Below are positions 45,469-55,789 of a stretch of 64,000 nt of DNA, in pieces. Below the pieces are notes generated by a model. The model saw nothing but the letters and a program-made list of their open reading frames with translations. It searched no databases and was not told where the DNA came from. Position numbers and translations under genes: made by a program. This DNA is from Kushneria pakistanensis. Its GTDB lineage: Bacteria; Pseudomonadota; Gammaproteobacteria; Pseudomonadales; Halomonadaceae. The stretch's first letter is position 1. The number at the start of each line of letters is the position of its first letter. The stretch is from positions 496,001 to 560,000 of the forward strand of contig NZ_BMZM01000002.1 of NCBI RefSeq assembly GCF_014652795.1, in the 5' to 3' direction.

Positions 45469-46971
45469 ATGGAAGTCGAACTGGCGTTCAGTGGGTGGTC
45501 GGGAATCTTCGTGCTCGTTCTGTATGGCGTATTGATGCTGGGCGTGGGGCTTTTTGCCTTCCTGCGCAATCGTGGCATGCGCGAAAGCCTTGATGAGTAC
45601 TATCTGGGTGGCCGTGGTCTGGGCGTCATGGTGCTCTTTTTCACCTTCTTTGCCACCCAGTACAGCGGCAATACGGTCATCGGCTACCCGCCCACGGCCT
45701 ACCGCATGGGCTATGAGTATCTGGTGTCGGTGCCGTTTTTTATCATGATCATCATGGTGTATCTCTTCTTTGCGCCGCGCCTTTATGCGCTGGGTCGGCG
45801 CTTTTCACTGTTGACCCCGGTGGACTGGATCGAGCTGCGCTTTCGCTCCAAAAGCGTCAGTATTCTTGCCGCCATCCTGATGCTCTATGGGCTGGCCAAC
45901 TATCTGCTCGAGCAGTTCGTGGCGATCGGGCAGGGCGTGTCGGGGCTGACCGGTGGCACCATCCCGTATCAGGTCGGGGTGATCTTTTTCATTATCATCA
46001 TGGTGGCCTACAGCTGGCTGGGCGGCATGCGCTCGGTGGCCTATACCGACACCATTCAGGGGTTGGCACTGCTCTTTGGCGTGTTTACCCTTCTGATCGG
46101 CTCGCTGTATTACTTTGGCGGTCTGCCCTCGGCGGCGGCTCACATGCAGGCCACTGCCCCCGAAAAGCTCAACCCGCCCGACGGTGCCGGGCTGACCCGC
46201 TGGTTCAGTCTGCTGGTGCTGGTGGGCATTGGCGCAGCGATCTATCCCCATGCGGTACAGCGCATCTTCTCGGCAAAAAGTGAGGCCACGCTCAAGCGCT
46301 CCTTTATTCGCATGGCCTATATGCCGTTTCTGACCGCAGGCGTTGTCTTCATGGTCGGCATTATCGGTATCTCGGCCTTTCCGGATCTTTCCACTGCGCA
46401 GTCCGAACAGCTGGTGGGCATGATGGCCAATGCACTCGCCAATCAGAACGCGTTTTTCTACTGGGCGATGGTGCTGCTCTTTGGCGGGGTAATTGCGGCG
46501 ATCGTCTCGACCGCGGATTCGGTACTTTTGACCTTTTCCTCGATCATCTCCAACGACCTGTACGGGCGCTATATCAGGCCCGAAGCCAGCGAGTATCAAA
46601 AGGTGCTGGCCGGCAAGCTGGTGGGGCTGGTGGCAGTGGCGATTCTGATCGTGATTGCCTGGTATCCGCCGGCCACGCTCTATCAGATCTTCGTGCTCAA
46701 GTTCGAGGTGCTCATTCAGGTCGGTCCGGCCATGATCCTGGGGCTTTACTGGACGCGGCTCAACAGCCGGGCGGTGTTTGCCGGCATGCTGGCCGGTGCC
46801 GCGCTGGCGGGCGTCTTCACCTTCATGGGCTATCGCCCGCTGGGCGTTTACAGCGGGCTGTGGGGGCTGGTACTCAATCTGGGTATCTGTGTAATCGGCA
46901 CGCTGCTGTCCGGTGCCGGCACGGCGGCGCGTGAGCATGCCCGTGAGGTGATCGGCTTTCGTTACAGCTGA
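45469..46971 (+). CDS. Sodium:solute symporter (SSS family)
   Basis: 500-residue symporter with about thirteen helices. DEYYLGGRGLGVMVLFFTFFATQYSGNT matches helix 1 of the SSS family, and AAIVSTADSVLLTFSSIISNDLYGRY near 345-370 is the conserved helix 8 Na+-site region. Family members import pantothenate, proline, acetate or other solutes with Na+; the substrate is not readable. It forms an operon with the DUF3311 gene. A long palindromic terminator follows. Confidence 0.9.
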   Translation: MEVELAFSGWSGIFVLVLYGVLMLGVGLFAFLRNRGMRESLDEYYLGGRGLGVMVLFFTFFATQYSGNTVIGYPPTAYRMGYEYLVSVPFFIMIIMVYLFFAPRLYALGRRFSLLTPVDWIELRFRSKSVSILAAILMLYGLANYLLEQFVAIGQGVSGLTGGTIPYQVGVIFFIIIMVAYSWLGGMRSVAYTDTIQGLALLFGVFTLLIGSLYYFGGLPSAAAHMQATAPEKLNPPDGAGLTRWFSLLVLVGIGAAIYPHAVQRIFSAKSEATLKRSFIRMAYMPFLTAGVVFMVGIIGISAFPDLSTAQSEQLVGMMANALANQNAFFYWAMVLLFGGVIAAIVSTADSVLLTFSSIISNDLYGRYIRPEASEYQKVLAGKLVGLVAVAILIVIAWYPPATLYQIFVLKFEVLIQVGPAMILGLYWTRLNSRAVFAGMLAGAALAGVFTFMGYRPLGVYSGLWGLVLNLGICVIGTLLSGAGTAAREHAREVIGFRYS

Positions 46972-46993
46972 AAGGGCAGGACACCCCTGAAAA

Positions 46994-47028
46994 AACGGGC
47001 AGACCGGTGTCACCGGTCTGCCCGTTTG
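46994..47028. terminator. Long palindromic terminator, symporter / GNAT genes
   Basis: AACGGGCAGACCGGTG and CACCGGTCTGCCCGTT form a 16-base perfect stem with a single-base centre, preceded by A5. It lies in the convergent gap, five bases before parS site 3. Confidence 0.8.
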
Positions 47029-47032
47029 CCCC

Positions 47033-47048
47033 TGTTTCACATGAAACA
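47033..47048. other. parS: parS-like site 3 (one base off the palindrome)
   Basis: TGTTTCACATGAAACA differs from the perfect site at one central base (G to A). It is intergenic like the other three. ParB often tolerates single changes, but changes at the centre can weaken binding. Confidence 0.75.
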
Positions 47049-47079
47049 GGGGCGTATCATGCATCCTTGCGATCCTGTG

Positions 47080-47619
47080 TCAGGCGAGGGCCTTCTCCAG
47101 CACCGCGAAGCGCAGGTCGTCACGCCTTGGCGTGCCAAAGCGCGTATCGCCGTAGGGGAAGGGCTGGTATTCACCGGTGCGCTGATAACCGCGGCGCTCA
47201 TACCAGGCGATCAACTCCAGGCGCACATCGATGACCGTCATGCGCAGCCGTTCCAGACCCAGCTCCTCGCTCACCACGCGCTCGGCTTCCGCCAGTACTG
47301 CCTGACCGATGCCGTGGCCCTGTAGCCAGGGACGCACGGCAAACATGCCGAAATAGCCGGCACCGTTGTCCTCGGCCACGTGGGCACAGGCCACCAGTTC
47401 GTGGGTGCTGTCTCCCGGTCGCTCGGCAATGATGACGTAACTGCCGGGGCGCTTGATGTCGGCAAGCAGTACTTCGGGAGCAAGGCGCTCGCCGTCAAGC
47501 AGGTCCGCTTCGGTGGTCCAGCCGGTACGGCTGGACTCGCCGCGATAGGCCGAGGTCACAAGGCTTACCAGCGCCTGGACGTCGTCAGGCGTGGCGATGC
47601 GAAAACGAATCTGGCTCAT
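47080..47619 (-). CDS. GNAT-family N-acetyltransferase
   Basis: 179 residues with the GNAT fold. The acetyl-CoA loop is FAVRPWLQGHGIGQAVLAEAERV, and IAWYERRGYQRTGEYQPFPY forms the C-terminal substrate side. The acceptor is unknown. Its start overlaps the 3' end of glyS by four bases, so it may be carried on the glyQ-glyS transcript. Confidence 0.87.
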   Translation of the reverse strand: MSQIRFRIATPDDVQALVSLVTSAYRGESSRTGWTTEADLLDGERLAPEVLLADIKRPGSYVIIAERPGDSTHELVACAHVAEDNGAGYFGMFAVRPWLQGHGIGQAVLAEAERVVSEELGLERLRMTVIDVRLELIAWYERRGYQRTGEYQPFPYGDTRFGTPRRDDLRFAVLEKALA

Positions 47620-49730
47620 GACGATTGTCCCAGCAATGCAATATCGGCGACTTCAAGGAAGAGCCCCTGAAGCCCGGCCAGCAGCGCCAGACGGTTACGC
47701 CGCAGCGCTTCGTCATCACTCATGACCATGACCTGATCAAAGAAGTCATCGACCGGTGCCTTGAGCTCGGCCAGGGCGTCCAGCGCCCGGGCGTAGTCGC
47801 GCTCGTCGATCAGTGGCGCGGTTTCCTCGCGCTTGGCCATGACGGCCTCATGCAGGGCCTTTTCGGCCGGCTCGGCAAGATGGGCGGCATCGACCGCGGC
47901 CGGGACATCACCCTGCTGCTTGGCGAGAATATTGGCCACACGCTTGTTGGCGGCGGCCAGTGCCTGGGCCTCATCACGATGGGTGAAGGCGTGTACCGCA
48001 CGCAGACGACGCTCGAAGTCAAAGGGATGGGTGATGGGTCGGGCCCGTACGGCCAGATAGGTCTCGGCGCTCATGCCGGCTTCCAGCGCCCAGGCACGGA
48101 AGCGGTCAAGCATGTAGTCCTGCACCTCATCGACCAGCGTCGGCACGTCGTTGACGCTGCCGTGCTGACCGGCGGCCGTGGTCAGCAGTTCGCGCAGGTC
48201 GAGATCCAGCCCGGCCCTGACCATGATGCTGAGCACGCCAATGGCGGCGCGACGCAGGGCAAAGGGGTCACGGGTACCGGTGGGTCGCTGACCGATACCG
48301 AAGATACCGGTCAGTGTATCGAGGCGGTCGGCAATGGCGAGTGCCTGGCCGGTCACGGTGTCGGGGATGTCATCGCCGGCAAAGCGCGGCAGATACTGCT
48401 GATAGATCGCGCTGGCCACGGCCTCGTCTTCACCGTCAAAGCGGGCGTAGTAGGCGCCCATGATGCCCTGAAGCTCGGGGAACTCGAGCACCATCTCGGT
48501 GACCAGGTCACACTTGGCAAGCGTTGCCGCACGTGCGGCCTGATCACCGCTGCCACCCAGCTGCTCGGCAATGGCCCGGGCCAGCACGCCGACACGTTCG
48601 CTCTTGTCGGCAATCGTGCCCAGCTGCTGCTGGAAGACCACGCCGGACAGCTGCTCGACACGCGCGACCAGTGGCCGTTTGCGGTCGGTCTCAAAAAAGA
48701 ACGCGGCATCGGCCAGACGCGGGCGAATGACACGCTCGTTGCCTTCGATCACCTGACGCGGATCACGGCTTTCGATATTGCTGATGGTGATGAACGCCGG
48801 GATCAGCTTCTCCTGCTCATCAAGCAGGTGGAAGTACTTCTGGTTGGCCTTCATCGACGAGATCAGACACTCCGCCGGCACTTCCAGAAAGCGCTCGTCA
48901 AAGCGCCCGGTCAGCGCCACCGGCCATTCCACCAGACCCGTGACCTCATCCAGCAGCGCGTCCTCGATCACGGCCGTGGCATTGAGCGCACGGGCCTGTT
49001 CGCGGATCTGCTCGACGATCAGGCTGCGCCGCTTGACCATGTCGGCAATGACGTAACCCGGGCTTTCGAGCTTTGCCAGATACTCATCGGCATGGGAGAG
49101 CTCGATTGACTGGTTGTAATGGAAGCGGTGGCCGCGGGTGGTGCGCCCGGATTCAAGCCCCAGCAGTTCACAGGGGACAACCTCGCTGCCATAGAGCATC
49201 ACCAGCCAGTGCACCGGTCGGGAGAATTCCACGCGCGAGGCGCCCCAGCGCATGCGCTTGGGTACCGGCAGGCCGTCCACGGCGCGACGCACGATCCCGG
49301 GCAGAAGCGCGGTGGTGGCCTCTCCCGGCTGCGTGTAGCGATGGCCCAGACGCTCGCCCTTGTCGGTCTCGATGCGCGAAAGCGCACTCACCTCAAGGCC
49401 CAGCGAGCCGGCAAAGCCCTGGGCGGCCTTCGTGGGGTTGCCTTCCTTGTCAAAGGCCGCCGCCACGGCCGGCCCAAGACGCTCGATCTCTTGGTCGGGC
49501 TGGTACTCGGCAAGGCGAGTAATGCTCACGGCCAGGCGACGCGGGGTAGCCAGCGGCAGCACTTCACCGTACTGGACGCCGGCATCAAGCAGACCGTTCT
49601 TGACGCTCAGGGCAAGCGCGTCGACCAGCTCGGCCAGCGCGCTCGGGGGCAGCTCTTCACAGCCCAGCTCGATCAGAAGCGTTCGGGTGGAAGCCATGTC
49701 GTCAAGGGCCGATGTGTTGTCAAAAGCCAT
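47616..49730 (-). CDS. glyS: Glycyl-tRNA synthetase beta subunit
   Basis: 704 residues, the usual length for the beta chain of the bacterial alpha2beta2 enzyme: start LLIELGCEELPPSALAELVDAL, GMRWG/KRMRWGASRVEFSRPVHWLVML and ANQKYFHLLDEQEKLIPAFITISNIES are family marks. The ATG at 49730 has AGGAAG upstream and overlaps the glyQ stop (TGATG), giving coupled translation and equal subunit amounts. Confidence 0.97.
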   Translation of the reverse strand: MAFDNTSALDDMASTRTLLIELGCEELPPSALAELVDALALSVKNGLLDAGVQYGEVLPLATPRRLAVSITRLAEYQPDQEIERLGPAVAAAFDKEGNPTKAAQGFAGSLGLEVSALSRIETDKGERLGHRYTQPGEATTALLPGIVRRAVDGLPVPKRMRWGASRVEFSRPVHWLVMLYGSEVVPCELLGLESGRTTRGHRFHYNQSIELSHADEYLAKLESPGYVIADMVKRRSLIVEQIREQARALNATAVIEDALLDEVTGLVEWPVALTGRFDERFLEVPAECLISSMKANQKYFHLLDEQEKLIPAFITISNIESRDPRQVIEGNERVIRPRLADAAFFFETDRKRPLVARVEQLSGVVFQQQLGTIADKSERVGVLARAIAEQLGGSGDQAARAATLAKCDLVTEMVLEFPELQGIMGAYYARFDGEDEAVASAIYQQYLPRFAGDDIPDTVTGQALAIADRLDTLTGIFGIGQRPTGTRDPFALRRAAIGVLSIMVRAGLDLDLRELLTTAAGQHGSVNDVPTLVDEVQDYMLDRFRAWALEAGMSAETYLAVRARPITHPFDFERRLRAVHAFTHRDEAQALAAANKRVANILAKQQGDVPAAVDAAHLAEPAEKALHEAVMAKREETAPLIDERDYARALDALAELKAPVDDFFDQVMVMSDDEALRRNRLALLAGLQGLFLEVADIALLGQSS

Positions 49731-50692
49731 CAGTTCGCTTCCTTTTGACCAATGATTTCAGCGCGCAGTTCATGCGAGGCCAGCGGGAAACCGGCTGCTT
49801 CGCGCGAGGCGTAATAGGCGTGGGCCACGTCGCGGGCCAGCGTACGTACGCGCAGGATATAGCGCTGACGTTCGGTCACCGAGATGGCGTGACGGGCATC
49901 GAGCAGGTTGAAGGTGTGCGAGGCCTTGAGGGTCTTTTCATATGCCGGCAGCGGCAGGTTGGCCTCCAGCAGCGCCCGGCAATCACGTTCAAAATGATCG
50001 AAATCGGCAAAGAGCGTGGGCACGTCGGCGTGCTCAAAGTTGTAGGTCGACTGCTCGCGCTCGTTTTGCAGATAGACATCACCATAGGTGACTACCGAGC
50101 CATCCGGCGCACGCGTCCAGACCAGGTCATAGACGCTGTCGACGTCCTGCAGATACATGGCGATGCGCTCAAGCCCGTAGGTCAGCTCGCCCATGACCGG
50201 GTAGCACTCGATGCCGCCGGCCTGCTGGAAATAGGTGAACTGGGTGACTTCCATGCCGTTGAGCCAGATTTCCCAGCCCAGTCCCCAGGCACCCAGCGTG
50301 GGCGATTCCCAGTTGTCCTCGACAAAGCGGATGTCATGAATGAGCGGATCAAGCCCCAGATGCGCCAGCGAGCCCAGATAGAGTTCCTGGAAGTTCTCCG
50401 GTGAGGGCTTCATCACGACCTGGAACTGATAGTAGTGCTGCAGGCGATTGGGGTTTTCGCCATAGCGCCCGTCGGTCGGACGACGCGAGGGCTGTACGTA
50501 GGCCGAGTTCCAGGACTCCGGGCCGATGGCACGCAGGAAGGTCGCCGGATGAAAGGTACCGGCACCGACCTCCATGTCCAGCGGCTGCATGATGACGCAG
50601 CCCTGCTGCGCCCAATACTGTTGCAGGGCCAGAATCAGGCCCTGAAAGGTTTTCACGTCTGGCGTTGACGCACTCGTGGATGAAACCGTCAT
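49730..50692 (-). CDS. glyQ: Glycyl-tRNA synthetase alpha subunit
   Basis: 320 residues with the class II catalytic core: [65 protein letters not shown] and [21 protein letters not shown]. It is the catalytic chain that joins glycine to its tRNA with GlyS. The ATG at 50692 matches the family start region; an in-frame ATG at 50740 overlaps the promoter zone of the divergent hldD. Confidence 0.97.
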   Translation of the reverse strand: MTVSSTSASTPDVKTFQGLILALQQYWAQQGCVIMQPLDMEVGAGTFHPATFLRAIGPESWNSAYVQPSRRPTDGRYGENPNRLQHYYQFQVVMKPSPENFQELYLGSLAHLGLDPLIHDIRFVEDNWESPTLGAWGLGWEIWLNGMEVTQFTYFQQAGGIECYPVMGELTYGLERIAMYLQDVDSVYDLVWTRAPDGSVVTYGDVYLQNEREQSTYNFEHADVPTLFADFDHFERDCRALLEANLPLPAYEKTLKASHTFNLLDARHAISVTERQRYILRVRTLARDVAHAYYASREAAGFPLASHELRAEIIGQKEAN

Positions 50693-50856
50693 CGGGGAAC
50701 CACCGTTGGCCCATGAATTCAATAGCCCACAAGTATACAATCAGCGCCATGCGGGTTATAGGGCTGCGTCAGGTTGTCTACCCTGTGACACCAGCGGCCG
50801 TTCGGGACAGCGCTCCGGAATCGTCGCCTCACGAACTCATTGCAGGAGTACGTTTC

Positions 50857-51816
50857 ATGATCGTCGTTACCGGCGGGGCCGGCTTTATTGGCGCCAATCT
50901 GGTCAAGGCACTCAATGCACGCGGCCGCGAGGATATTGTTGTCGTTGACGACATGACCGATGGCACGAAGTTTCGCAATCTGGCCGACTGCCAGATCCAG
51001 GACTATCTCGACAAGGATGATTTCCTTGAGCGGGTGCGGCGCGACGCTCGCCTGCCGCGCATCGAGGCCATCTTCCACGAGGGCGCCTGTTCGGCCACCA
51101 CCGAGTGGAACGGCAGGTACATGCTGGAGAACAATTTCGAGTACTCGAAGGTGCTGCTGGAGTACTGCCAGATTCACCAGATCCCCTTTCTCTATGCCTC
51201 CTCGGCGGCGACCTACGGCGGCAGTGAAGTCTTCGTGGAAGCACGCGAGCATGAAAAACCGCTTAACGTGTATGGCTATTCCAAGCTGTTGTTCGATCAG
51301 TACGTGCGGGCGCGCTGGGAACAGCTGACCACCCAGGTGGTGGGCTTTCGCTACTTCAACGTCTATGGCCCGCGCGAGCAGCACAAGGGCTCGATGGCAA
51401 GCGTTGCTTTCCACCACTACACCCAGGTCATGAGCGGCGAAAATCCAAAGCTGTTTGGCGCATACGACGGCTATGAGGCCGGCATGCAGAGCCGGGACTT
51501 CATCCATGTCGATGACGTGGTGGATGTAAACCTGTGGTTTCTCGATAACCCGGATAAATCCGGCATCTTTAATCTGGGCACCGGGCGCGCCGAGCCCTTC
51601 AGGACGATTGCCGAGACCGTGATCGAGATGACCGGACGCGGCGAGATCGATTACATCGATTTCCCCGAGCATCTCAAGGGGCGCTATCAGAGCTATACCT
51701 GCGCCGATATCACGCGACTGCGTGAGGCGGGCTATGACCGCGAGTTCCGTGGCCTGGCCCGGGGCGTTCGTGACTACATGCACGCACTTGGCGTGACCGG
51801 GAACCACGGTTCGTGA
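50857..51816 (+). CDS. hldD: ADP-L-glycero-D-manno-heptose 6-epimerase
   Basis: 319-residue SDR enzyme that makes ADP-L-glycero-D-manno-heptose, the donor for the LPS inner core. It has [19 protein letters not shown] with the NADP-binding motif, [14 protein letters not shown], the catalytic YGYSKLLFD (Tyr-x3-Lys) and [20 protein letters not shown], a diagnostic HldD block. CAGGAG sits eight bases before the ATG. The stop overlaps the waaF start, so the two are coupled. Confidence 0.96.
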   Translation: MIVVTGGAGFIGANLVKALNARGREDIVVVDDMTDGTKFRNLADCQIQDYLDKDDFLERVRRDARLPRIEAIFHEGACSATTEWNGRYMLENNFEYSKVLLEYCQIHQIPFLYASSAATYGGSEVFVEAREHEKPLNVYGYSKLLFDQYVRARWEQLTTQVVGFRYFNVYGPREQHKGSMASVAFHHYTQVMSGENPKLFGAYDGYEAGMQSRDFIHVDDVVDVNLWFLDNPDKSGIFNLGTGRAEPFRTIAETVIEMTGRGEIDYIDFPEHLKGRYQSYTCADITRLREAGYDREFRGLARGVRDYMHALGVTGNHGS

Positions 51817-52832
51817 GTGATTCGTCACAAGGCAGTGCCCAGGGCGAGCGCATTCTGGTCGTCGGCCCCTCATGGGTCGGTGACATGGTCATGGCGCAAA
51901 GTCTTTTCATAACGCTGAAAACACATGATCCCGACTGTGTGATCGATGTCATGGGACCGAAGTGGTCGGCGCCGATGCTGGATCGCATGCCGCAGGTGCG
52001 CCGCGCCATCGTGCTGGAGACCGGCCACGGTGAGACCGGACTGCGTACGCGCTGGCGACTGGGGCGTTCGCTGAAGGGGGAATATGATCGGGCGATCGTG
52101 CTGCCGCGTTCGCTCAAGTCGGCGCTGGTGCCGTTTTTTGCCGGCATTCCCCGGCGAGTCGGCTTTACCGGCGAGCAGCGCTACGTGGTACTGACCGAGC
52201 GGCGAGCGCTCGACAAGGCGGTGCTGGATCAGACCGTCAAGCGCTTTGTCGCGCTGGGATTGCCGGTCGAGGGCACGTCAGACGCCATTCCCGAGCCGCA
52301 TCTGCAGGTGGACACTGCCCGTCAGCAGGTCCTCAGGCAGGAACACGGGCTGGATCGACCGCTGATTGCCATGATGCCGGGTGCCGAATACGGCCCGGCC
52401 AAGCAGTGGCCGCTGGCGTATTTTCGCCAGGTCGCCGAGGCGGTCATCAAGCGCGGCTATCAGGTCATCGTACTGGGCGGACCAAAGGATCGTGACGCCG
52501 GGGAAGCGATCAGTCAGGGGCTCGAGGGAGCGATCAATCTGTGTGGTCAGACCACGCTGACGGACGCCGTCGATCTGCTGGGCGCCTGTGAGCAGGCAGT
52601 CAGCAACGACTCGGGGCTGATGCACGTGGCCGCCGCCGTCGGCACCCATGTGCAGGCGATCTACGGTTCCTCCACGCCCAATTACACCCCACCCCTGACG
52701 GCGGCGCGGGATATCCACTGGCTCAATCTGTCCTGTTCGCCGTGCTTTGAGCGCACCTGTCCGCTGGGGCATACGCGCTGTCTCAACGATCTTGCGCCCT
52801 CGCAGGTCATCGAGACGCTGGCCCTTGACTGA
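51813..52832 (+). CDS. waaF: ADP-heptose:LPS heptosyltransferase II
   Basis: 339-residue GT9 glycosyltransferase adding the second heptose to the LPS inner core at the inner membrane. Motifs: [33 protein letters not shown] and [31 protein letters not shown], plus the C-terminal [18 protein letters not shown] typical of WaaF. The GTG start overlaps the hldD stop by four bases. The stop codon lies inside an eight-unit TGAC repeat. Confidence 0.95.
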   Translation: MSDSSQGSAQGERILVVGPSWVGDMVMAQSLFITLKTHDPDCVIDVMGPKWSAPMLDRMPQVRRAIVLETGHGETGLRTRWRLGRSLKGEYDRAIVLPRSLKSALVPFFAGIPRRVGFTGEQRYVVLTERRALDKAVLDQTVKRFVALGLPVEGTSDAIPEPHLQVDTARQQVLRQEHGLDRPLIAMMPGAEYGPAKQWPLAYFRQVAEAVIKRGYQVIVLGGPKDRDAGEAISQGLEGAINLCGQTTLTDAVDLLGACEQAVSNDSGLMHVAAAVGTHVQAIYGSSTPNYTPPLTAARDIHWLNLSCSPCFERTCPLGHTRCLNDLAPSQVIETLALD

Positions 52833-52857
52833 CTGACTGACTGACTGACTGACTGAC
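52826..52857. repeat. (TGAC)8 tetranucleotide repeat
   Basis: Eight perfect TGAC units starting in the last two codons of waaF and filling the convergent gap to lysE. The waaF stop is the second unit, so changes in copy number downstream do not alter the protein. Confidence 0.95.
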
Positions 52858-52863
52858 CCGCCG

Positions 52864-53493
52864 TCAGCGGCTGATGGCCAGCAGCCGGGCGCCCAGGGCG
52901 ATGAAGACGGTGCCCATGAGACGATCCATCCACTGCGCCAGGCGCTGTCGCCGGCGCAGCCAGCTCGACAATCGCGCGCTCCCCAGGATAATGGCGATCT
53001 CGATCGGGATCGCCACGGCCACCGTCAATGTGCCCAGAAGCAGCAGCTGCGTTGCAACCGGACCTGCATCAGGTCTCACGAACTGCGGCAGAAAGGCCAT
53101 GAAAAAAAGCGCCGTCTTGGGGTTTAACAGATCCACCAGCACGCCCTGGCGAAAGGCGCCCCACGCACCGGTCGAACGCACGCCGGCGGTGGGCGGCTGA
53201 AACTGGCTGCCGGCGCTGCGTATCGCCTGCACGCCGAGATGGAAGAGATAAAGCGCCCCCACCACCTTGATGATGGTGAAGGCCGAGGCAGACGCCATGA
53301 CAATGGCCGACAACCCGAGTGCCGCCGCCAGCACGTGCACCATGGCACCGCACCAGAGGCCTGCGCCGGCCGCCAGCCCTTCACGGCGCCCCCCGCTGGC
53401 GCTTTTGGCCATGAGATAAAGCATGTCCGGTCCCGGCGTCAGATTGATCATCAGCGCCGCGCCCAGAAAAAGCCCCCAGTAGGTGATATCCAG
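52864..53493 (-). CDS. LysE/RhtB-family amino acid exporter with a CTG start
   Basis: 209-residue inner-membrane exporter with six helices. MINLTPGPDMLYLMAKSASGGRREGL is the family's first conserved block, but in relatives it is preceded by about a dozen residues of helix 1. Reading upstream in frame gives DITYWGLFLGAAL, as expected, and no ATG, GTG or TTG exists before an in-frame stop. A CTG at 53493 lies five bases after AGGAGG (53499-53504), so it is the probable start. LNPKTALFFMAFLPQFV is a further family motif. Substrate unknown, likely an amino acid or homoserine lactone-like compound. Confidence 0.85.
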   Translation of the reverse strand: MDITYWGLFLGAALMINLTPGPDMLYLMAKSASGGRREGLAAGAGLWCGAMVHVLAAALGLSAIVMASASAFTIIKVVGALYLFHLGVQAIRSAGSQFQPPTAGVRSTGAWGAFRQGVLVDLLNPKTALFFMAFLPQFVRPDAGPVATQLLLLGTLTVAVAIPIEIAIILGSARLSSWLRRRQRLAQWMDRLMGTVFIALGARLLAISR

Positions 53494-53546
53494 GGCCGCC
53501 TCCTTTGATGGCCCCTGGGCGGGGCCGAGCTGCGTTGATCTGCGCG

Positions 53547-54650
53547 TCAGTCGTGGCGGTCACTGTCCAGGGCCTGATCACCGGCATGGCGCTCAAGGGC
53601 CAGCTCGATCAGGCGCGTGACCAGCGCCGGGTAACTCAAGCCGCTGGCCTGCCAGAGCTTTGGATACATGCTGATGCGGGTAAAGCCGGGCAGGGTGTTG
53701 ACCTCATTGATGATCACCCGGTTGTCCGACGTGAGGAACACGTCCACGCGTGCCAGGCCCGCGCATTCAAGGGTTCTGAAGGCGCTAAGGGCAATACGGC
53801 GAATCTCGTCGCTGACGGTGGCGTCGATATCGGCCGGTACGGCCACGGCGGCACCAGCGTCGTTGATGTACTTGGTGTCGTAGGAGTAGAAACCGTCATC
53901 GTTGATCACGACCTCGCCGCATACACTCGCCCTGGGATCATCATTGCCGAGAATCGCGCATTCGATCTCGCGCCCCTTGATGGCGGATTCGACCAGCACC
54001 TTGTGGTCAAATGAGAGCGCCAGATCCAGCGCCTTGCGAAGCTCCTGGGCGCTGGTCACCCGACTGACGCCCACCGAGGAGCCCTGGTTGGCCGGTTTGA
54101 CAAACAGCGGCGTGCCCAGCTCTTCGTGCAGGGTGTCAAAGTCGGCGCTGGCCGCGCTCCTGCGGGTGAAGGTGACAAAGGGGGCCACGGCAAGGCCTGC
54201 ATCGCGCAGCAGACGCTTGGTGACATCCTTGTCCATGCTCACCGCTGAGCCCAGCACACCGCTGCCGACAAAGGGCAGGTTGGCCATGCGCAAAAGCCCC
54301 TGCAGCGAGCCGTCTTCTCCAAGCGTGCCGTGCACGATGGGGAAGACCACATCCAGCTGCTCAAGGGCCCCTTGCTGATCGGGCTCGATCAGCTGGGCGC
54401 GCTCGCGCCCGGGCATGACGGCCAGATCACGCTGTGAGTGATGCAGGGCAATACGTGCAGGGTCATCGGCATTGTCCAGGTAGCGATCGGCGTCATTGAC
54501 GTGCCACTGCCCCTTTTTGTCGATGCCGATCAGCGTGACATCAAAGCGTTCGCGATCCAGGGCGTCAACGATATTGCGGGCAGACTGCAGCGATACCTCA
54601 TGCTCGGCCGACTTGCCGCCAAAGATGACCCCAACCCTGATTTTTTCCAT
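53547..54650 (-). CDS. ddl: D-alanine--D-alanine ligase (DdlA type)
   Basis: 367-residue ATP-grasp enzyme joining two D-alanines for peptidoglycan. [22 protein letters not shown] at the start, [28 protein letters not shown] and [19 protein letters not shown] are intact. The extra length and the SLQSARNIV block fit the longer DdlA-type rather than the short DdlB. The ATG at 54650 has GGGAG six bases ahead. It does not sit with mur genes, in contrast to ddlB. Confidence 0.94.
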   Translation of the reverse strand: MEKIRVGVIFGGKSAEHEVSLQSARNIVDALDRERFDVTLIGIDKKGQWHVNDADRYLDNADDPARIALHHSQRDLAVMPGRERAQLIEPDQQGALEQLDVVFPIVHGTLGEDGSLQGLLRMANLPFVGSGVLGSAVSMDKDVTKRLLRDAGLAVAPFVTFTRRSAASADFDTLHEELGTPLFVKPANQGSSVGVSRVTSAQELRKALDLALSFDHKVLVESAIKGREIECAILGNDDPRASVCGEVVINDDGFYSYDTKYINDAGAAVAVPADIDATVSDEIRRIALSAFRTLECAGLARVDVFLTSDNRVIINEVNTLPGFTRISMYPKLWQASGLSYPALVTRLIELALERHAGDQALDSDRHD

Positions 54651-54736
54651 GACCACTCCCGATAGGCCTGCGTCTTCAATAATGCGCGCATGATGCCACG
54701 TTCATGCACTGCTGTGCGTGTTCCGCCTGCGCGAAG

Positions 54737-55789
54737 TTATCTGTCCGTGTTACCCAAAAGCTGCGCATACAGAATGCGGTAGTGACTTGCCATGCTTTCG
54801 GGGGTAAAGGCTTCAAGGCGCTGGCACGCTCCGCGGGTCAGGCGCGCGCCGCGGGCGGGGTCGTCCTTGAGCGCCAGCACGGCGTCATGCAGGGCATTGG
54901 CATCATTGGGCGCAATCAGCACGCCGCTGTCATCATCGATGACGATATCGGGAATGCCGTCCACGTTGCTGGCAATGATCGGCACCTCGGCATCCATGAC
55001 ATCCAGCAGCGTCGAGCCCAGGCCCTCGTTGCGCGAAGGGAAGACGAACAGGTCCATCGCGGCAAGGTAGTCGCCCACGTTGGACTGAAAGCCTTCCCAG
55101 ACCACGTTGTCGAGTCCCTCGCTTTCACGCTTGAAGCGCGCTTCGTCCTCGCCGCTGCCCAGCATCAGGAACACGATGTCGGGATGGGTGTCGGCCAGTC
55201 GGCGCGCGGTCTCGATGATCAGGCTCTGCCCCTTGTGACGATCCACCAGTGCACCCACATGACCGATCACATAGCGTCCTTCAAAGCGATGGCGCAGCGT
55301 CTCGACCACGGTCATGTTGCGGGTAAAGTGCGACAGGGCACTGGGGATGCGCGTGACCGGACACCAGTGGCGCGCCTTGAGGTGCGCCTCGATGGGCGAG
55401 GAAATCGCCACCGCCGTGGCCGCGCCCCCGTAGGTCCGACGATTGAACCACTTGTTCTTGACCGGCTGCGGCACGCGACGGGTCAGAATGTAGGGCGTGT
55501 CATGAAGTTTTGCATGCAGCCAGGCCCAGTGAACGGCGCGGGCCTCATGGGCATGGACCAGATCCACCGGCGGCATGCGCCGGTGGCCGGCCCACATCTG
55601 ATCGGCAGTCACAATGCCCAGATCTTCGACATCGGACAGTGCCTGGCGCAGGGGGGAGTCCTGGCGACACACCAGCGTCTGAGTGATGTCGTGGGCGGCC
55701 AGCTGCTCGATCAGCAGCTGGGTCTGGCGTTCGCCGCCGCGAAAGTTTCGCGCCAGATTGACGTGACAGATATGCAAGGAATCACTCAC
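54737..55789 (-). CDS. GT4-type glycosyltransferase, probable LPS core enzyme
   Basis: 350 residues with the two-Rossmann GT-B fold: HVNLARNFRGGERQTQLLIEQL at the N-terminus, GHVGALVDRHKGQSLIIETA in the middle and FVFPSRNEGLGSTLLDVMDAEVPIIAS, the EX7E-type nucleotide-sugar motif. Its neighbours are all LPS core genes, so it probably adds a hexose to the core. The GTG start at 55789 is followed by ICHVNL; the ribosome site is weak. Confidence 0.85.
   Translation of the reverse strand: MSDSLHICHVNLARNFRGGERQTQLLIEQLAAHDITQTLVCRQDSPLRQALSDVEDLGIVTADQMWAGHRRMPPVDLVHAHEARAVHWAWLHAKLHDTPYILTRRVPQPVKNKWFNRRTYGGAATAVAISSPIEAHLKARHWCPVTRIPSALSHFTRNMTVVETLRHRFEGRYVIGHVGALVDRHKGQSLIIETARRLADTHPDIVFLMLGSGEDEARFKRESEGLDNVVWEGFQSNVGDYLAAMDLFVFPSRNEGLGSTLLDVMDAEVPIIASNVDGIPDIVIDDDSGVLIAPNDANALHDAVLALKDDPARGARLTRGACQRLEAFTPESMASHYRILYAQLLGNTDR

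Noticed and set aside
47625-49109. 494-codon plus-strand open frame opposite glyS
   Set aside because: Antisense shadow of glyS; composition (His/Gln/Gly-rich) is typical of reverse-frame artefacts.
52826-52857. Phase variation of waaF by the TGAC repeat
   Set aside because: The first in-frame TGA is met whatever the downstream unit number, so slippage does not change the protein.
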